DNA of 42,961 nt from positions 1 to 42,961 of the IMG/VR virus record IMGVR_UViG_3300031507_000016. One strand, 5' to 3'. Source of the stretch: a virus. The position numbers were made by a program, and so were the translations under genes. Shown here piece by piece: positions 30,814 to 38,226 of this stretch. Within the stretch, counting starts at the first letter, position 1; the number at the start of each line of letters is the position of its first letter. The notes beneath the pieces are model-generated. The model was given only the letters and a program-made list of their open reading frames with translations, did not search any database and was not told the DNA's origin.

Positions 30814-31844
30814 GTCAATCGCAGGAAATCACGCTGATCCAAACCGGATTGGCGAGCATGGATCGAGTCGCCGCCGGCATCGCGGAACTCACGACCAAGT
30901 ACAGGGGCGTGATCTACGAGGTAGTGACGTCAGAAGGCATGGAGGCAGCGCGCGAGGCGCGACGTGCCATCAAGGCGCCGCGCGTCGAGGTCGAGAAGAT
31001 CCGCAAGGAAGCCAAGGCGCCGATTCTGGAGCTGGGCCGCAAGCTCGACGCCGAGGCGGCGCGCATCACCGGGGAACTGGAGAAGCTGGAGAACCCCATC
31101 GACGCACAGATCAAGGTCGAGGAGAAGCGCATCGAAGCAGAACGTCAGGCCAAGATCGCCGCCGAGGTGAAGCGCGTCGCCGACATCCACGCGCGCATCC
31201 GCGACATGTCGAACGGTATCACCCTGCTCTGCGCCACGACCCATCTGAGCGTGCTGCAGAAATGGATCGACGAGACCGAGGCCATCGCGATCGACGACTC
31301 GTTCGCCGAGTTCCGGGGAAACGCCGAGATCGAAAAGGCCGATGTACTGCGCCGGCTGCGCGAGCTGTACGTCGCCGCCAAGGCGCACCAGGACGCCGAA
31401 GACGCCTTGCGCGCCGAGCAGGCGCGACTCGCTGCGGAACGCGCAGAACAGGAGGAACGCAACCGCGTCGAACGCGAGCGCATCGCGGCCGAGGATGCCG
31501 AGCGCCGCCGGGTTGCGGATCTCGATGAGGCCAACCGCCGCGAGATCGCGCGCGCCACGCAGGCCGCCATCGATACCGCGAATGCCGCCGAGTCCGAGCG
31601 TCTCGCCGCCCAGGCGCTCGCGCTCGCCGACGCGCAGCGTGAACTCGACGCGGAGCGCGAGAAGCTGGCGCCGCCAGTCGTCACGCCTCCCGTCGCGGAG
31701 AAGCCAGCCGAGTGCCCGTATCAGTTCGCGAGTTTCCCGCGGCCCACCTTTGAGCAGATTGTGTTCTGCGTTGGCGAGCGCTGGAACGTGTCCGACGAAC
31801 AGGTGCGCACCTGGATTCAGCCCGTGCCGGAGTCGGAGCGCTGA
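30810..31844 (+). CDS. Coiled-coil protein of the recombination operon (344 aa)
   Basis: Long charged helical protein with extended Ala/Glu/Arg repeats (residues 195-290: A-E-R-A-E-Q-E-E-R-N, A-E-D-A-E-R-R-R) and a short globular end (P-R-P-T-F-E-Q-I-V). Such proteins often follow annealing and exonuclease genes and may hold the complex together. The GTG start overlaps the previous stop. No enzyme motif. Confidence 0.7.
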   Translation: MSQSQEITLIQTGLASMDRVAAGIAELTTKYRGVIYEVVTSEGMEAAREARRAIKAPRVEVEKIRKEAKAPILELGRKLDAEAARITGELEKLENPIDAQIKVEEKRIEAERQAKIAAEVKRVADIHARIRDMSNGITLLCATTHLSVLQKWIDETEAIAIDDSFAEFRGNAEIEKADVLRRLRELYVAAKAHQDAEDALRAEQARLAAERAEQEERNRVERERIAAEDAERRRVADLDEANRREIARATQAAIDTANAAESERLAAQALALADAQRELDAEREKLAPPVVTPPVAEKPAECPYQFASFPRPTFEQIVFCVGERWNVSDEQVRTWIQPVPESER

Positions 31845-32279
31845 GTGGCGGAAGTATTCCTACGCCGCACGCTTTCTGGATTCTCGCCGGCTGACGAGGC
31901 GAGCGCCGAGCTATGCCGCAGTTTCAAGATCAACGAGACCTATCGCGCCGACATCGTGCGTCCCCGCAACGGCCCGTGGCATCGCCGATACTGGAAGCTC
32001 GTGAGCGTGGTCTACGAGAACTGTGAGCAGTTCGCCAGCGCCGAGTTGCTCCACGGATACCTCAAGCTACGGTGCGGTGTCTCGACGCCAGTGGCGAGCC
32101 TTGCGACTGGCGAGGTCTTCATGGTCCCAGGATCAATCGCCTTCCACCGCATGACGCAGGAGCAATTTGAGGCGTTCTGGACGAAGGTGGTAGAGGTGGT
32201 GACGACGGAGATTATTCCGGGCCTAAATGCCAAGGATCTCTCTCAAGAGATTGAGAAGCTCTGCGGGCTGGCAGGATGA
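31845..32279 (+). CDS. DUF1367-like phage protein (144 aa)
   Basis: The pattern R-P-R-N-G-P-W-H-R-R-Y-W-K-L-V (residues 39-53), L-L-H-G-Y-L-K, V-P-G-S-I-A-F-H-R-M and F-E-A-F-W agrees with DUF1367, a common phage protein of unknown role found near recombination genes. The GTG start immediately follows the upstream TGA. Confidence 0.75.
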   Translation: MAEVFLRRTLSGFSPADEASAELCRSFKINETYRADIVRPRNGPWHRRYWKLVSVVYENCEQFASAELLHGYLKLRCGVSTPVASLATGEVFMVPGSIAFHRMTQEQFEAFWTKVVEVVTTEIIPGLNAKDLSQEIEKLCGLAG

Positions 32280-32578
32280 GCGACACCCCCACCAAGGCCG
32301 ACCTGGAGCGCTTCCGCAAGCTGCAGGAGCTGGGCTGCATTTGTTGCTTATACGCGGGCAGCGGATACCGGGCGCCTGACATTCATCACTGCCTCAGCGG
32401 CGGCCGGCGCATGGGTCACCAGTACACGTTGCCACTCTGCCCAGAGCATCACCGCATCCCGAGCACTGGCGCCGTCGTCGGCCCGGGTCTCGCCGATGGC
32501 TCGCGCGTGTTCGCCGCGAAGTGGGGCACGCAGACCGAACTGCTCAACGAAGTGAACAGGTTGATCAGTGATTTGTAG
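32276..32578 (+). CDS. Ref-like HNH recombination-enhancement nuclease (100 aa)
   Basis: G-C-I-C-C near residue 20, I-H-H-C-L-S-G-G-R-R-M-G-H and L-P-L-C-P-E-H-H-R form the HNH-like zinc site of Ref/NinX-type proteins, which help RecA-dependent recombination by cleaving DNA. Starts at ATG with a 4-base overlap with the DUF1367-like gene. Confidence 0.78.
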   Translation: MSDTPTKADLERFRKLQELGCICCLYAGSGYRAPDIHHCLSGGRRMGHQYTLPLCPEHHRIPSTGAVVGPGLADGSRVFAAKWGTQTELLNEVNRLISDL

Positions 32579-32825
32579 CTGCCCGCTCATGTGGACACCG
32601 ATCCCCGGCGGCGCCGTGCTCACGCGCTTCGCTCTCGATTCGCAATGCCCAACGCACGGGCGCCCGATTGATGGGAGCAGGCCGGAGTCTCCTGCGGTTC
32701 GTCATTCCGCAAACAACCCGGTCAGCCCGACGCAGGTCCAAACGGCAAACATCTTGCCACTCCCGCCTGGGGTCGAGCCGTGGTCCGCTGCGAGAACGCG
32801 GCTAGATTCGGACGATGAGATTTAG
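32568..32825 (+). CDS. Doubtful ORF filling the gap after the Ref-like gene (85 aa)
   Basis: GTG start overlapping the Ref-like stop; an internal ATG at 32589 lacks a ribosome-binding site. The protein is Pro/Ser/Ala-rich, without clear secondary structure (P-T-H-G-R-P-I-D-G-S, L-P-L-P-P-G-V-E). Nothing else covers 32579-32825 apart from the start of a promoter candidate. May be non-coding. Confidence 0.3.
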   Translation: MICSCPLMWTPIPGGAVLTRFALDSQCPTHGRPIDGSRPESPAVRHSANNPVSPTQVQTANILPLPPGVEPWSAARTRLDSDDEI

Positions 32826-32854
32826 TTGCACATTCGCTATGCGCGAAGTACACT
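32826..32854 (+). promoter_or_regulatory. Candidate promoter for the accessory gene block
   Basis: TTGCAC (32826-32831), 17 bases, TACACT (32849-32854). The spacer contains ATTCGC and CGCGAAGT, also found in the 29346 promoter region, so the two share a layout. Start would fall about 25 bases before the zinc-ribbon gene. Confidence 0.5.
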
Positions 32855-32885
32855 CTCTCCCGCCGCCCCACAGGAGCCAAGCGAG

Positions 32886-33098
32886 ATGAACCTGATCTGC
32901 TCTGTCTGCCACACCGCCAGCCCCGACGAGTTCGACTGCTGCCCATGCGGCGGCCGTCTCCTCGCCCCTTCGATCTACCTTGCCCGTTGTGATGCCGAAG
33001 CCGACCGCATTGACGAGATGTGGTCGGCGTTCCACGCGGTGAAAGAGGCGGAAGCGACGTACAGCGAAGGCGCGTTGTTCAAACGCCAGGCCTCGTAA
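32886..33098 (+). CDS. Small zinc-ribbon protein, paralog A (70 aa)
   Basis: N-L-I-C-S-V-C...D-C-C-P-C-G-G-R-L-L-A-P-S-I-Y-L-A-R followed by D-A-E-A-D-R-I-D-E-M-W. Cys pairs form a ribbon; the helix after it matches the gene at 34205 closely. CAGGAG lies about 13 bases before the ATG, a long spacing. Soluble version. Function unknown. Confidence 0.72.
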   Translation: MNLICSVCHTASPDEFDCCPCGGRLLAPSIYLARCDAEADRIDEMWSAFHAVKEAEATYSEGALFKRQAS

Positions 33099-33126
33099 AC
33101 AACAACTATCTACCGGAGCCACGCGA

Positions 33127-33840
33127 ATGGAAATCACCGAAGTTCACGCCAAGCGCATTCTCGAATTGCTGTCCCATGGGCTGGTCAGTGGCCTCGGCAC
33201 TCCCGAGCCTGGAAAGATGTGCATCGAGGCCGTAGTGAATCACGCGCTCGGTCGCCCCCACGGCGACGACCCAGGCTGCGTCCATGAATCTCTGCGCAGC
33301 CTGAAGATCCGGCTGAACGATTCAAACTGGTCGAGCAACGCGGCTCGCGCCAAGGGACTCACGCGACTCGGCCTCGCCCAGCTCGGCAGTAAAGGCGTGC
33401 TCGACACCGAAGAATTCCGTCAGCGCGTCAACACGCTGCGCATTCAGATGCTGGTGCCGATCCGATTTCGCATCGCCGCCAAGAAGCAGAAGACGGCCGA
33501 GCATCGCGGGTTGTTAGAGGCGGCGGCTTTGATGCTGGAGCAGGCCCCGACCCGAGACAACTGCATCAAGGCGCGGGATACGGCGAACAACGTCTACAAG
33601 GCTGCGGATGAGGCTGCGGATGCGGCTGCGTATGCGGCTGCGTATGCGGCTGCGTATGCGGCTGCGGATGCGGATGCGGATGAGGCTGCGGATGCGGCTG
33701 CGGATGCGGATCGCGATAAAATTCTCTCCGACTTTGCCGAAGCCGTCGTCCAGATCCTCATCGACATGAAAGCGCCGGGCTGTAAGTGGTTAGAGCTTGC
33801 TCCCTTGGCCTCGCTCACCAATGAGCGGGTGTCGTCATGA
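33127..33840 (+). CDS. Phage protein with Ala-Ala-Asp/Tyr repeat helix (237 aa)
   Basis: Residues 1-150 are a conserved-looking helical domain (A-K-R-I-L-E-L-L-S-H-G-L, C-I-E-A-V-V-N-H-A-L-G-R, W-S-S-N-A-A-R-A-K-G-L). Residues 159-194 consist of a four-residue repeat A-A-[D/Y]-[A/E]. Such Ala/Tyr repeats occur in several phage accessory proteins. The C-terminal part resumes normal sequence. GGAG precedes the ATG. No function known. Confidence 0.68.
   Translation: MEITEVHAKRILELLSHGLVSGLGTPEPGKMCIEAVVNHALGRPHGDDPGCVHESLRSLKIRLNDSNWSSNAARAKGLTRLGLAQLGSKGVLDTEEFRQRVNTLRIQMLVPIRFRIAAKKQKTAEHRGLLEAAALMLEQAPTRDNCIKARDTANNVYKAADEAADAAAYAAAYAAAYAAADADADEAADAAADADRDKILSDFAEAVVQILIDMKAPGCKWLELAPLASLTNERVSS
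33601..33708. repeat. Nine 12-bp tandem repeats
   Basis: Units of GCTGCG[G/T]ATGCG with few changes (GATGCGGATGAG in one). In frame in the 237-residue gene. Near-identity between units points to recent slippage, so copy number probably varies between relatives. Confidence 0.9.
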
Positions 33841-34208
33841 GCACAGTAGCGCAGCCGACGCCGAGGCCGTGGAGCGCAGACGGCTTTGATGTTGAAGCGG
33901 GATTGACGACCATTTGTACCACCTACCAGTGGGCTCATGGAATTGATCCTTACGGCGTCGAGAACAGCGAGATCGCGCAAGCCAACGCCGCCCACATCGT
34001 CCACTGCGTCAACAGCTTCGACGCCCTTACCGAAGCGTACAAAAAGCTTTTGCGGCATGTGCGCGACATCAGCAGCGTGGTGTCGTTCGTCGGGCGCGAA
34101 GGCTCTGGCGATGAGATTTGCATCGACGGTGAGAAAGCGCGCGAAGACTGGTGCCCGATGTGTCGCATCGGTGAATGCGTTCAAGACGCCCTCAAGGTGT
34201 CGCCGTGA
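33837..34208 (+). CDS. Conserved phage accessory protein (123 aa)
   Basis: P-R-P-W-S-A-D-G near the start and Q-A-N-A-A-H-I-V-H-C-V-N-S-F-D-A-L in the middle follow a very common pattern of small phage proteins of unknown function. A C-P-M-C pair lies near the end. ATGA and GTGA overlaps on either side. Confidence 0.65.
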   Translation: MSTVAQPTPRPWSADGFDVEAGLTTICTTYQWAHGIDPYGVENSEIAQANAAHIVHCVNSFDALTEAYKKLLRHVRDISSVVSFVGREGSGDEICIDGEKAREDWCPMCRIGECVQDALKVSP

Positions 34209-34465
34209 ACCTCTACTGCGCCGATTGCTCAACGCCGCACGACCTGGATCTCGACGAGTGCACCCACTGCGACTGCGGCGGAAAGCTGATTGCAGCTTCC
34301 GTGCATCGCGCGCGCCGGGAAGCCGAAGCCGATCGCATCGATAGGGCGTGGGAGACGTATCACGCGTCAACGGATGAGCCGCGATACATGGTCCCCGGCA
34401 TTGCACTCGGTTTAGTCGCCACGCTCTGCGGTGCTGTCGCGCTGGTGGGGATGGTGGTCACGTGA
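34205..34465 (+). CDS. Zinc-ribbon protein with C-terminal membrane span, paralog B (86 aa)
   Basis: N-L-Y-C-A-D-C...C-D-C-G-G-K-L-I-A-A-S-V-H-R-A-R followed by E-A-E-A-D-R-I-D-R-A-W, clearly related to the gene at 32886. It adds a helix I-A-L-G-L-V-A-T-L-C-G-A-V-A-L-V-G at residues 62-84, which would anchor it to the membrane. The GTG start overlaps the previous stop. Confidence 0.75.
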   Translation: MNLYCADCSTPHDLDLDECTHCDCGGKLIAASVHRARREAEADRIDRAWETYHASTDEPRYMVPGIALGLVATLCGAVALVGMVVT

Positions 34466-34494
34466 GCCGCTACGAATCCTTACAGGAGATCCCG

Positions 34495-34851
34495 ATGAGA
34501 ATCTATCTACTGACGTTGCTCGCTTTCTGCTCGATTGCCTGCGCACAGACGGCGCTCGATCCCACGCAGAGCGGTGCGTATCCCGCCTTCCCCACCTTCG
34601 CTGACAAAAGCTGCGGGCACGTCACGTTGAGCGTCGAGCAGTACGACGGCGCTGTTGCGATGGTGCGTGCGGTGACGACTTGTCCCGGCAGTGGGCGCGG
34701 TAGCAAGGCTCGCACCTGGCTGTACTGTACCGCGGTGGCGACGCCTGACGGGTACACGATTGTCGTTGGTGAACGGCAGCTCGTCACGTCGTGGGTGTTT
34801 GGGAGCGCGCCGATGGCGTGTCCGGTAGCGGAGAACAATCATGGGGCGTGA
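34495..34851 (+). CDS. Small exported protein (118 aa)
   Basis: Signal peptide M-R-I-Y-L-L-T-L-L-A-F-C-S-I-A-C-A-Q with probable cleavage after A-Q. The mature part is beta-rich with Cys at several places that could pair in the periplasm. AGGAG six or seven bases upstream selects the ATG at 34495. Predicted to act in the host envelope, perhaps in superinfection exclusion, though nothing specific is recognised. Confidence 0.65.
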   Translation: MRIYLLTLLAFCSIACAQTALDPTQSGAYPAFPTFADKSCGHVTLSVEQYDGAVAMVRAVTTCPGSGRGSKARTWLYCTAVATPDGYTIVVGERQLVTSWVFGSAPMACPVAENNHGA

Positions 34852-35338
34852 GATTCGCAGAGTGATTCCCAACTGGGAACACCCAACCAAGGAATTCGAC
34901 CGTATTCGTGGCAGGGAGACCGACTACCAGCCGATGTTCGACGAGCCCTTCGATACCGCGATGGACGAGTGGTATGCGAACTGGAAGGCGTGGAAGCTAG
35001 GCAACCCTGACTTCGATAAGCACGGCAAGGATCACCCGAACTACTGGGACTGGTCCGGCGGCCCGCCAGATCCGCAGTACTACCGCCGGAACTGGAAACC
35101 GGAAGAAATGACGTGGTGGCAGATGTACGAAACGGTTTCCAAGGGGACGCCGGTCACGCCGCCATTCGCAACTGACGTAGAGCTAGTGGACTACCTCTGC
35201 AAGCACGGAACTTTTTGGGATTCCACCCCTTGGAAGCGAACGAATGCGGAGGCGTTCGTTAAGTCTGGATGGGCACCGTCAATGATGGTGTATGCCGGGA
35301 AAATCTACACCGCCGAAAACATGGCCGAAGTGCCATGA
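34841..35338 (+). CDS. Trp/Tyr-rich phage protein (165 aa)
   Basis: Unusually aromatic (W-Y-A-N-W-K-A-W-K, N-Y-W-D-W-S-G-G-P-P-D-P-Q-Y-Y, T-W-W-Q-M-Y), acidic and Pro-rich. Starts inside the last codons of the previous gene. No domain recognised. Soluble by composition. Confidence 0.65.
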   Translation: MGREIRRVIPNWEHPTKEFDRIRGRETDYQPMFDEPFDTAMDEWYANWKAWKLGNPDFDKHGKDHPNYWDWSGGPPDPQYYRRNWKPEEMTWWQMYETVSKGTPVTPPFATDVELVDYLCKHGTFWDSTPWKRTNAEAFVKSGWAPSMMVYAGKIYTAENMAEVP

Positions 35339-35382
35339 CCATCCAACTACCCGGCGTGCCGGGGAGGGAGCAGAACAAGTGA
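35335..35382 (+). CDS. Possible 15-residue linking micro-ORF
   Basis: ATG overlaps the stop of the preceding gene (ATGA), and its own TGA overlaps the GTG of the next gene (GTGA). It contains the GGGAGGGAG ribosome-binding site of the next gene. May merely couple translation. Confidence 0.3.
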   Translation: MTIQLPGVPGREQNK

Positions 35383-35588
35383 ACATCTACGGCCAACACG
35401 GATGGTCTTGCCCGTATTGCGGGCTTGCTCATGCGCCGAGTGTGCTGACCTGTCCGGCTACGGTCACGTATTCCAACAAGATTCTGACTCGCACGGATTG
35501 CGGATGCCCAGACGGTCATGAGCGGCATTCATGCTGTTCTACTGCTTGTCCGCGAGCCGGCTTCGTTAAACCGGAAGAGCGGACGTGA
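35379..35588 (+). CDS. Small Cys-rich zinc-binding protein (69 aa)
   Basis: C-P-Y-C near residue 11, then C-P, D-C-G-C-P and H-S-C-C-S-T-A-C: enough Cys for two metal sites. GGAG eight bases before the GTG start. GTGA overlap with the next gene. Function unknown. Confidence 0.62.
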   Translation: MNIYGQHGWSCPYCGLAHAPSVLTCPATVTYSNKILTRTDCGCPDGHERHSCCSTACPRAGFVKPEERT

Positions 35589-36025
35589 ACGCCTTACCAG
35601 AGGAGCCACAGGCTAAGTTGCCCAGCGATCTCGCGCAGCACATCACGTTCGAGGGCTGCGACTACGTGCTGATGTCGCCAGAGGATTACGACGCGCAGGC
35701 GGATGAGGTGCGGCGATTACGTGAGGCGCTGGAAGGGAATCTGGAGCCGCTGACCTCGGCGCAAATTGAGCTGCTGCGGCAAAAATCATTCGTTCAGGGA
35801 GCGGCTTACGCGCTAGCCACCATTAACCGCAATCACGATCAGCCAACGATGGTTGCAGAAGTATTAATTGCACTCGGCGTGACTACTGCCGTTGAACTAG
35901 GCAAGAACGGCGTTGAACTTTATGACATTGATGGATTGCGTGACGCACTTGAATACATGCGGCGCAGAGGAATAGCCACGAAACGCCAGCGCGCCGCCCT
36001 CACGCCGCGCGGGAGCCGGACATGA
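35585..36025 (+). CDS. Hypothetical protein (146 aa)
   Basis: Acidic, helical: D-E-V-R-R-L-R-E-A-L-E-G-N-L near 40, then a second helical domain with V-A-E-V-L-I-A-L-G-V. Ends with a basic tail. The GTG start is coupled to the preceding gene. Confidence 0.6.
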   Translation: MNALPEEPQAKLPSDLAQHITFEGCDYVLMSPEDYDAQADEVRRLREALEGNLEPLTSAQIELLRQKSFVQGAAYALATINRNHDQPTMVAEVLIALGVTTAVELGKNGVELYDIDGLRDALEYMRRRGIATKRQRAALTPRGSRT

Positions 36026-36285
36026 TCTCGGCGGAGAGGTTGGAGGATCTGATCTACTGGTTAGACCGCAAGTGGAATCGCCACAAGGAAGAGGAAGACT
36101 TGGAAGCAGCCAACGCGTTGCGTGAGTTTTCGAAGCTTCGCGCCCAGGGGTTGAGCCAGGAGGATAGAGAGGCGCTGCACGAAGCTGCGGATTTCATAGA
36201 GCCGAGGCTTATGTCGTCCACCTTGGCGACATCGCGTGGCCACGAAATAGCCGCCATCCTCCGCCGCCTGGGAGGGCAGACATGA
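36022..36285 (+). CDS. Hypothetical helical protein (87 aa)
   Basis: E-R-L-E-D-L-I-Y-W-L-D-R-K-W and G-L-S-Q-E-D-R-E-A-L-H-E-A-A-D-F-I-E; mostly helical. ATGA overlaps at both ends. Function unknown. Confidence 0.6.
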   Translation: MISAERLEDLIYWLDRKWNRHKEEEDLEAANALREFSKLRAQGLSQEDREALHEAADFIEPRLMSSTLATSRGHEIAAILRRLGGQT

Positions 36286-36950
36286 GCGTTCTTGTAGCCG
36301 CGCTCTACGTGCAAACGAACGGCTGCTACTACGGGCTTCCTGACGTGGACCCGTGGGATGTAGATAGGGACGCGCGTAAGTACGCGGGCCCGTATCCAGT
36401 TGTCGCGCACCCGCCGTGTCAGAGATGGGGGAAGTTCTGGGCCGGCCAACCACTGCATATCAAGCGCACTGGCGAACGAAAGACCAAAGGCGATGACGGC
36501 GGGTGTTTTGCCGCAGCACTTCAGGCGGTGCATACATATGGCGGCGTGATCGAACATCCCGAGGGCTCCCATGCGTGGGGCCATTTCGGCATGAGGCGCC
36601 CCCCGAGAGAAGGCGGCTGGGTTGCTGCGGAAAGTTGCGGCGGCTGGACTTTGCGTCCTGGCTGGACGTGCTGTGTTGAGCAGGGCAGTTACGGCCATTA
36701 CGCACGCAAACCGACTTGGCTGTATGCGGTCGGCGTCGATCTGCCGGAACTCAGGTGGGGCAAGAGCGAGGCCAAGCTAGACCCCCGCGTCATCGAGCGC
36801 ATGGGGCTGAAGCGGGCGAAACGGTTGGGCGAGGTTGGAGCACGAGGGGGTGGCAAGGACCGCGCTGCGCGAATCGGTACGCCGCCAGAGTTTCGCGACC
36901 AGCTTCTAGCTATTGCTCGAAGCGCAATCAGTATGTCGGAGGCCGCATGA
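36282..36950 (+). CDS. Conserved phage protein with His-Pro-Pro-Cys motif (222 aa)
   Basis: P-V-V-A-H-P-P-C-Q-R-W-G-K-F-W (residues about 38-52) plus G-G-V-I-E-H-P-E-G-S-H-A-W and Y-G-H-Y-A-R-K-P-T-W-L-Y. This combination is widespread in phages without an assigned role. The P-P-C recalls motif IV of cytosine-5 methyltransferases, but I do not see a convincing AdoMet-binding motif. ATGA overlap at both sides. Confidence 0.68.
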   Translation: MSVLVAALYVQTNGCYYGLPDVDPWDVDRDARKYAGPYPVVAHPPCQRWGKFWAGQPLHIKRTGERKTKGDDGGCFAAALQAVHTYGGVIEHPEGSHAWGHFGMRRPPREGGWVAAESCGGWTLRPGWTCCVEQGSYGHYARKPTWLYAVGVDLPELRWGKSEAKLDPRVIERMGLKRAKRLGEVGARGGGKDRAARIGTPPEFRDQLLAIARSAISMSEAA

Positions 36951-37570
36951 CCACCCGCCCCACAGTCGAGGGAGTGAGTGAGAACCTGTTCGAGTCCGCT
37001 GTCGAAGCGCTGGGCGATCTAGCCGACTATGCCTACAAAAACGGGTATCACGAGTTTGGCTACGATCCCGTACAGGTAGTAATTGACGCTCGCGAAGCCG
37101 CCAGCCAGCAGCTCGCCGATGTGCTGACGAAAGATCGGCTCAAGACCAGTGAGATAAACATTCTCACGGCAGAGAACCGCAAGCAGACGCAGCAGCTCGC
37201 CGAGATGCGCGAGGCTTTGGAACGGATTGCTGCGTCACACGGCGCGTCCGATCATTCATGCTCGCGCCGCGGCATAGCCGATGCGGCATTAGAGCGGTTC
37301 GCAGCTCATGAAGCGGTATGCAAACACCCACCAGACAGCGTTACTTGGGATGACAGCGACAAGTTAAACGCGTTTTGGAGATGCGGGGACTGCCTATCTA
37401 GAATCCGCTACGGGGAAGTAGATGGCGATCCGCTCGATATCTCTCACCCAGTAGCCTATCCCGCCTCTCCCTCGCAGCCCGAGCGGGGGAAGTGTGCAAA
37501 GTGCAATGGATCGCGCCGTGTGCTCGTGGATCATGGGCAGCAACGCGACCAGTACGAACAAGCATGTTAA
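36947..37570 (+). CDS. Hypothetical protein with C-terminal zinc knuckle (207 aa)
   Basis: ATG at 36947 overlaps the previous stop. Residues 5-80 are helical; 65-85 look coiled coil (I-L-T-A-E-N-R-K-Q-T-Q-Q-L-A-E-M). Two Cys pairs follow, W-R-C-G-D-C and C-A-K-C-N-G-S-R-R. The combination suggests a nucleic-acid-binding protein. No known family. Confidence 0.6.
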   Translation: MTTRPTVEGVSENLFESAVEALGDLADYAYKNGYHEFGYDPVQVVIDAREAASQQLADVLTKDRLKTSEINILTAENRKQTQQLAEMREALERIAASHGASDHSCSRRGIADAALERFAAHEAVCKHPPDSVTWDDSDKLNAFWRCGDCLSRIRYGEVDGDPLDISHPVAYPASPSQPERGKCAKCNGSRRVLVDHGQQRDQYEQAC

Positions 37571-37662
37571 GGGGACTATTTGAAATAAGGCAAAGACAGC
37601 GCCTTACCGTTGAGACGCTTGGCCTCGAAGTTCCTGGTGCAGAGTGGGAGTTTGCCGAATAG
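37564..37662 (+). CDS. Possible small protein at the end of the early operon (32 aa)
   Basis: ATG overlaps the last codons of the previous gene. It reads L-R-G-L-F-E-I-R-Q-R-Q-R, then L-T-V-E-T-L-G-L-E-V-P-G-A-E-W, a plausible amphipathic helix. No ribosome-binding site, so coupling would be needed. Confidence 0.4.
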   Translation: MLRGLFEIRQRQRLTVETLGLEVPGAEWEFAE

Positions 37663-37758
37663 ACTTTGCCGACTTGCCGCCGTTAGCGGCTCTGAACCAA
37701 GCGCCGATGTAAATCGGTAGCAACCGCGGGCCGACGCGGGACAATCAAATATAGGCCT
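37663..37758. other. Convergent intergenic region with small hairpins
   Basis: Holds CCGC/GCGG, CCGAT/ATCGG and CCGCG/CGCGG stem-loops between convergent early and lysis operons, without T-tracts. A weak bidirectional stop for transcription is likely but unproved. Confidence 0.4.
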
Positions 37759-38226
37759 TCACCTACTGCGAATCCACATCTGACATGCCGCAAGCGTGTT
37801 CCTGTTCTCTTCCGCTTCTACTGCGTATTGGAGGAGGTCGGCTGAGGGGTCGAAAGTATCGAGCGCATCCGCTTGACCGTCGTGTCCTTCGGTGCCTGTA
37901 GGATCGACTGCGGAGGCTGTGGCGGGGCCGGACACACCGGTGGTGGTGCTTGGCATCCTGCGGCAAGAAAGGTGAGGCAGAGGCTTAGCGCGCTCCAAAT
38001 CCAATGCTTTGTTGGCATCGAGTAACTGCTGGTCGATCTTGGCATTGAGTTCGCGTTCATGTTTGCGGCTTTCCTGTTCTGCAAGTAGATCAGCCTTCGA
38101 CTGGGTAAGTTCTATAGCCAATGCCTTGGCATGCTTTACGGCAATGTGTTCGCGCCAGATGAGGAAGCCAATGGCGAGCGCAATTGCGGCGTAGGCATAG
38201 AGGCGAAACTGACTCAGGCCGAACAT
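37759..38226 (-). CDS. Rz-like i-spanin (155 aa)
   Basis: N-terminal anchor F-R-L-Y-A-Y-A-A-I-A-L-A-I-G-F-L-I-W and a long periplasmic coiled coil (A-L-A-I-E-L-T-Q-S-K-A-D-L-L-A-E-Q-E-S) make an inner-membrane spanin. It bridges to Rz1 to fuse membranes in the last lysis step. AGAGGA precedes ATG 38226. Rz1 is encoded within it in another frame. The C-terminus is longer than the minimal Rz form. Confidence 0.82.
   Translation of the reverse strand: MFGLSQFRLYAYAAIALAIGFLIWREHIAVKHAKALAIELTQSKADLLAEQESRKHERELNAKIDQQLLDANKALDLERAKPLPHLSCRRMPSTTTGVSGPATASAVDPTGTEGHDGQADALDTFDPSADLLQYAVEAEENRNTLAACQMWIRSR
37818..38018 (-). CDS. Rz1-like o-spanin lipoprotein, nested in Rz (66 aa)
   Basis: Signal sequence H-W-I-W-S-A-L-S-L-C-L-T-F-L-A-A-G-C with lipobox L-A-A-G-C, followed by a Pro-rich stretch (A-P-P-P-V-C-P-A-P-P-Q-P-P), the hallmark of Rz1. 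It lies wholly inside the Rz frame, as in lambda. Start chosen at ATG 38018. Outer-membrane partner of the i-spanin. Confidence 0.83.
   Translation of the reverse strand: MPTKHWIWSALSLCLTFLAAGCQAPPPVCPAPPQPPQSILQAPKDTTVKRMRSILSTPQPTSSNTQ

Noticed and set aside
33601-33708. CRISPR-like array
   Set aside because: 12-bp repeats without spacers, in frame in a gene.
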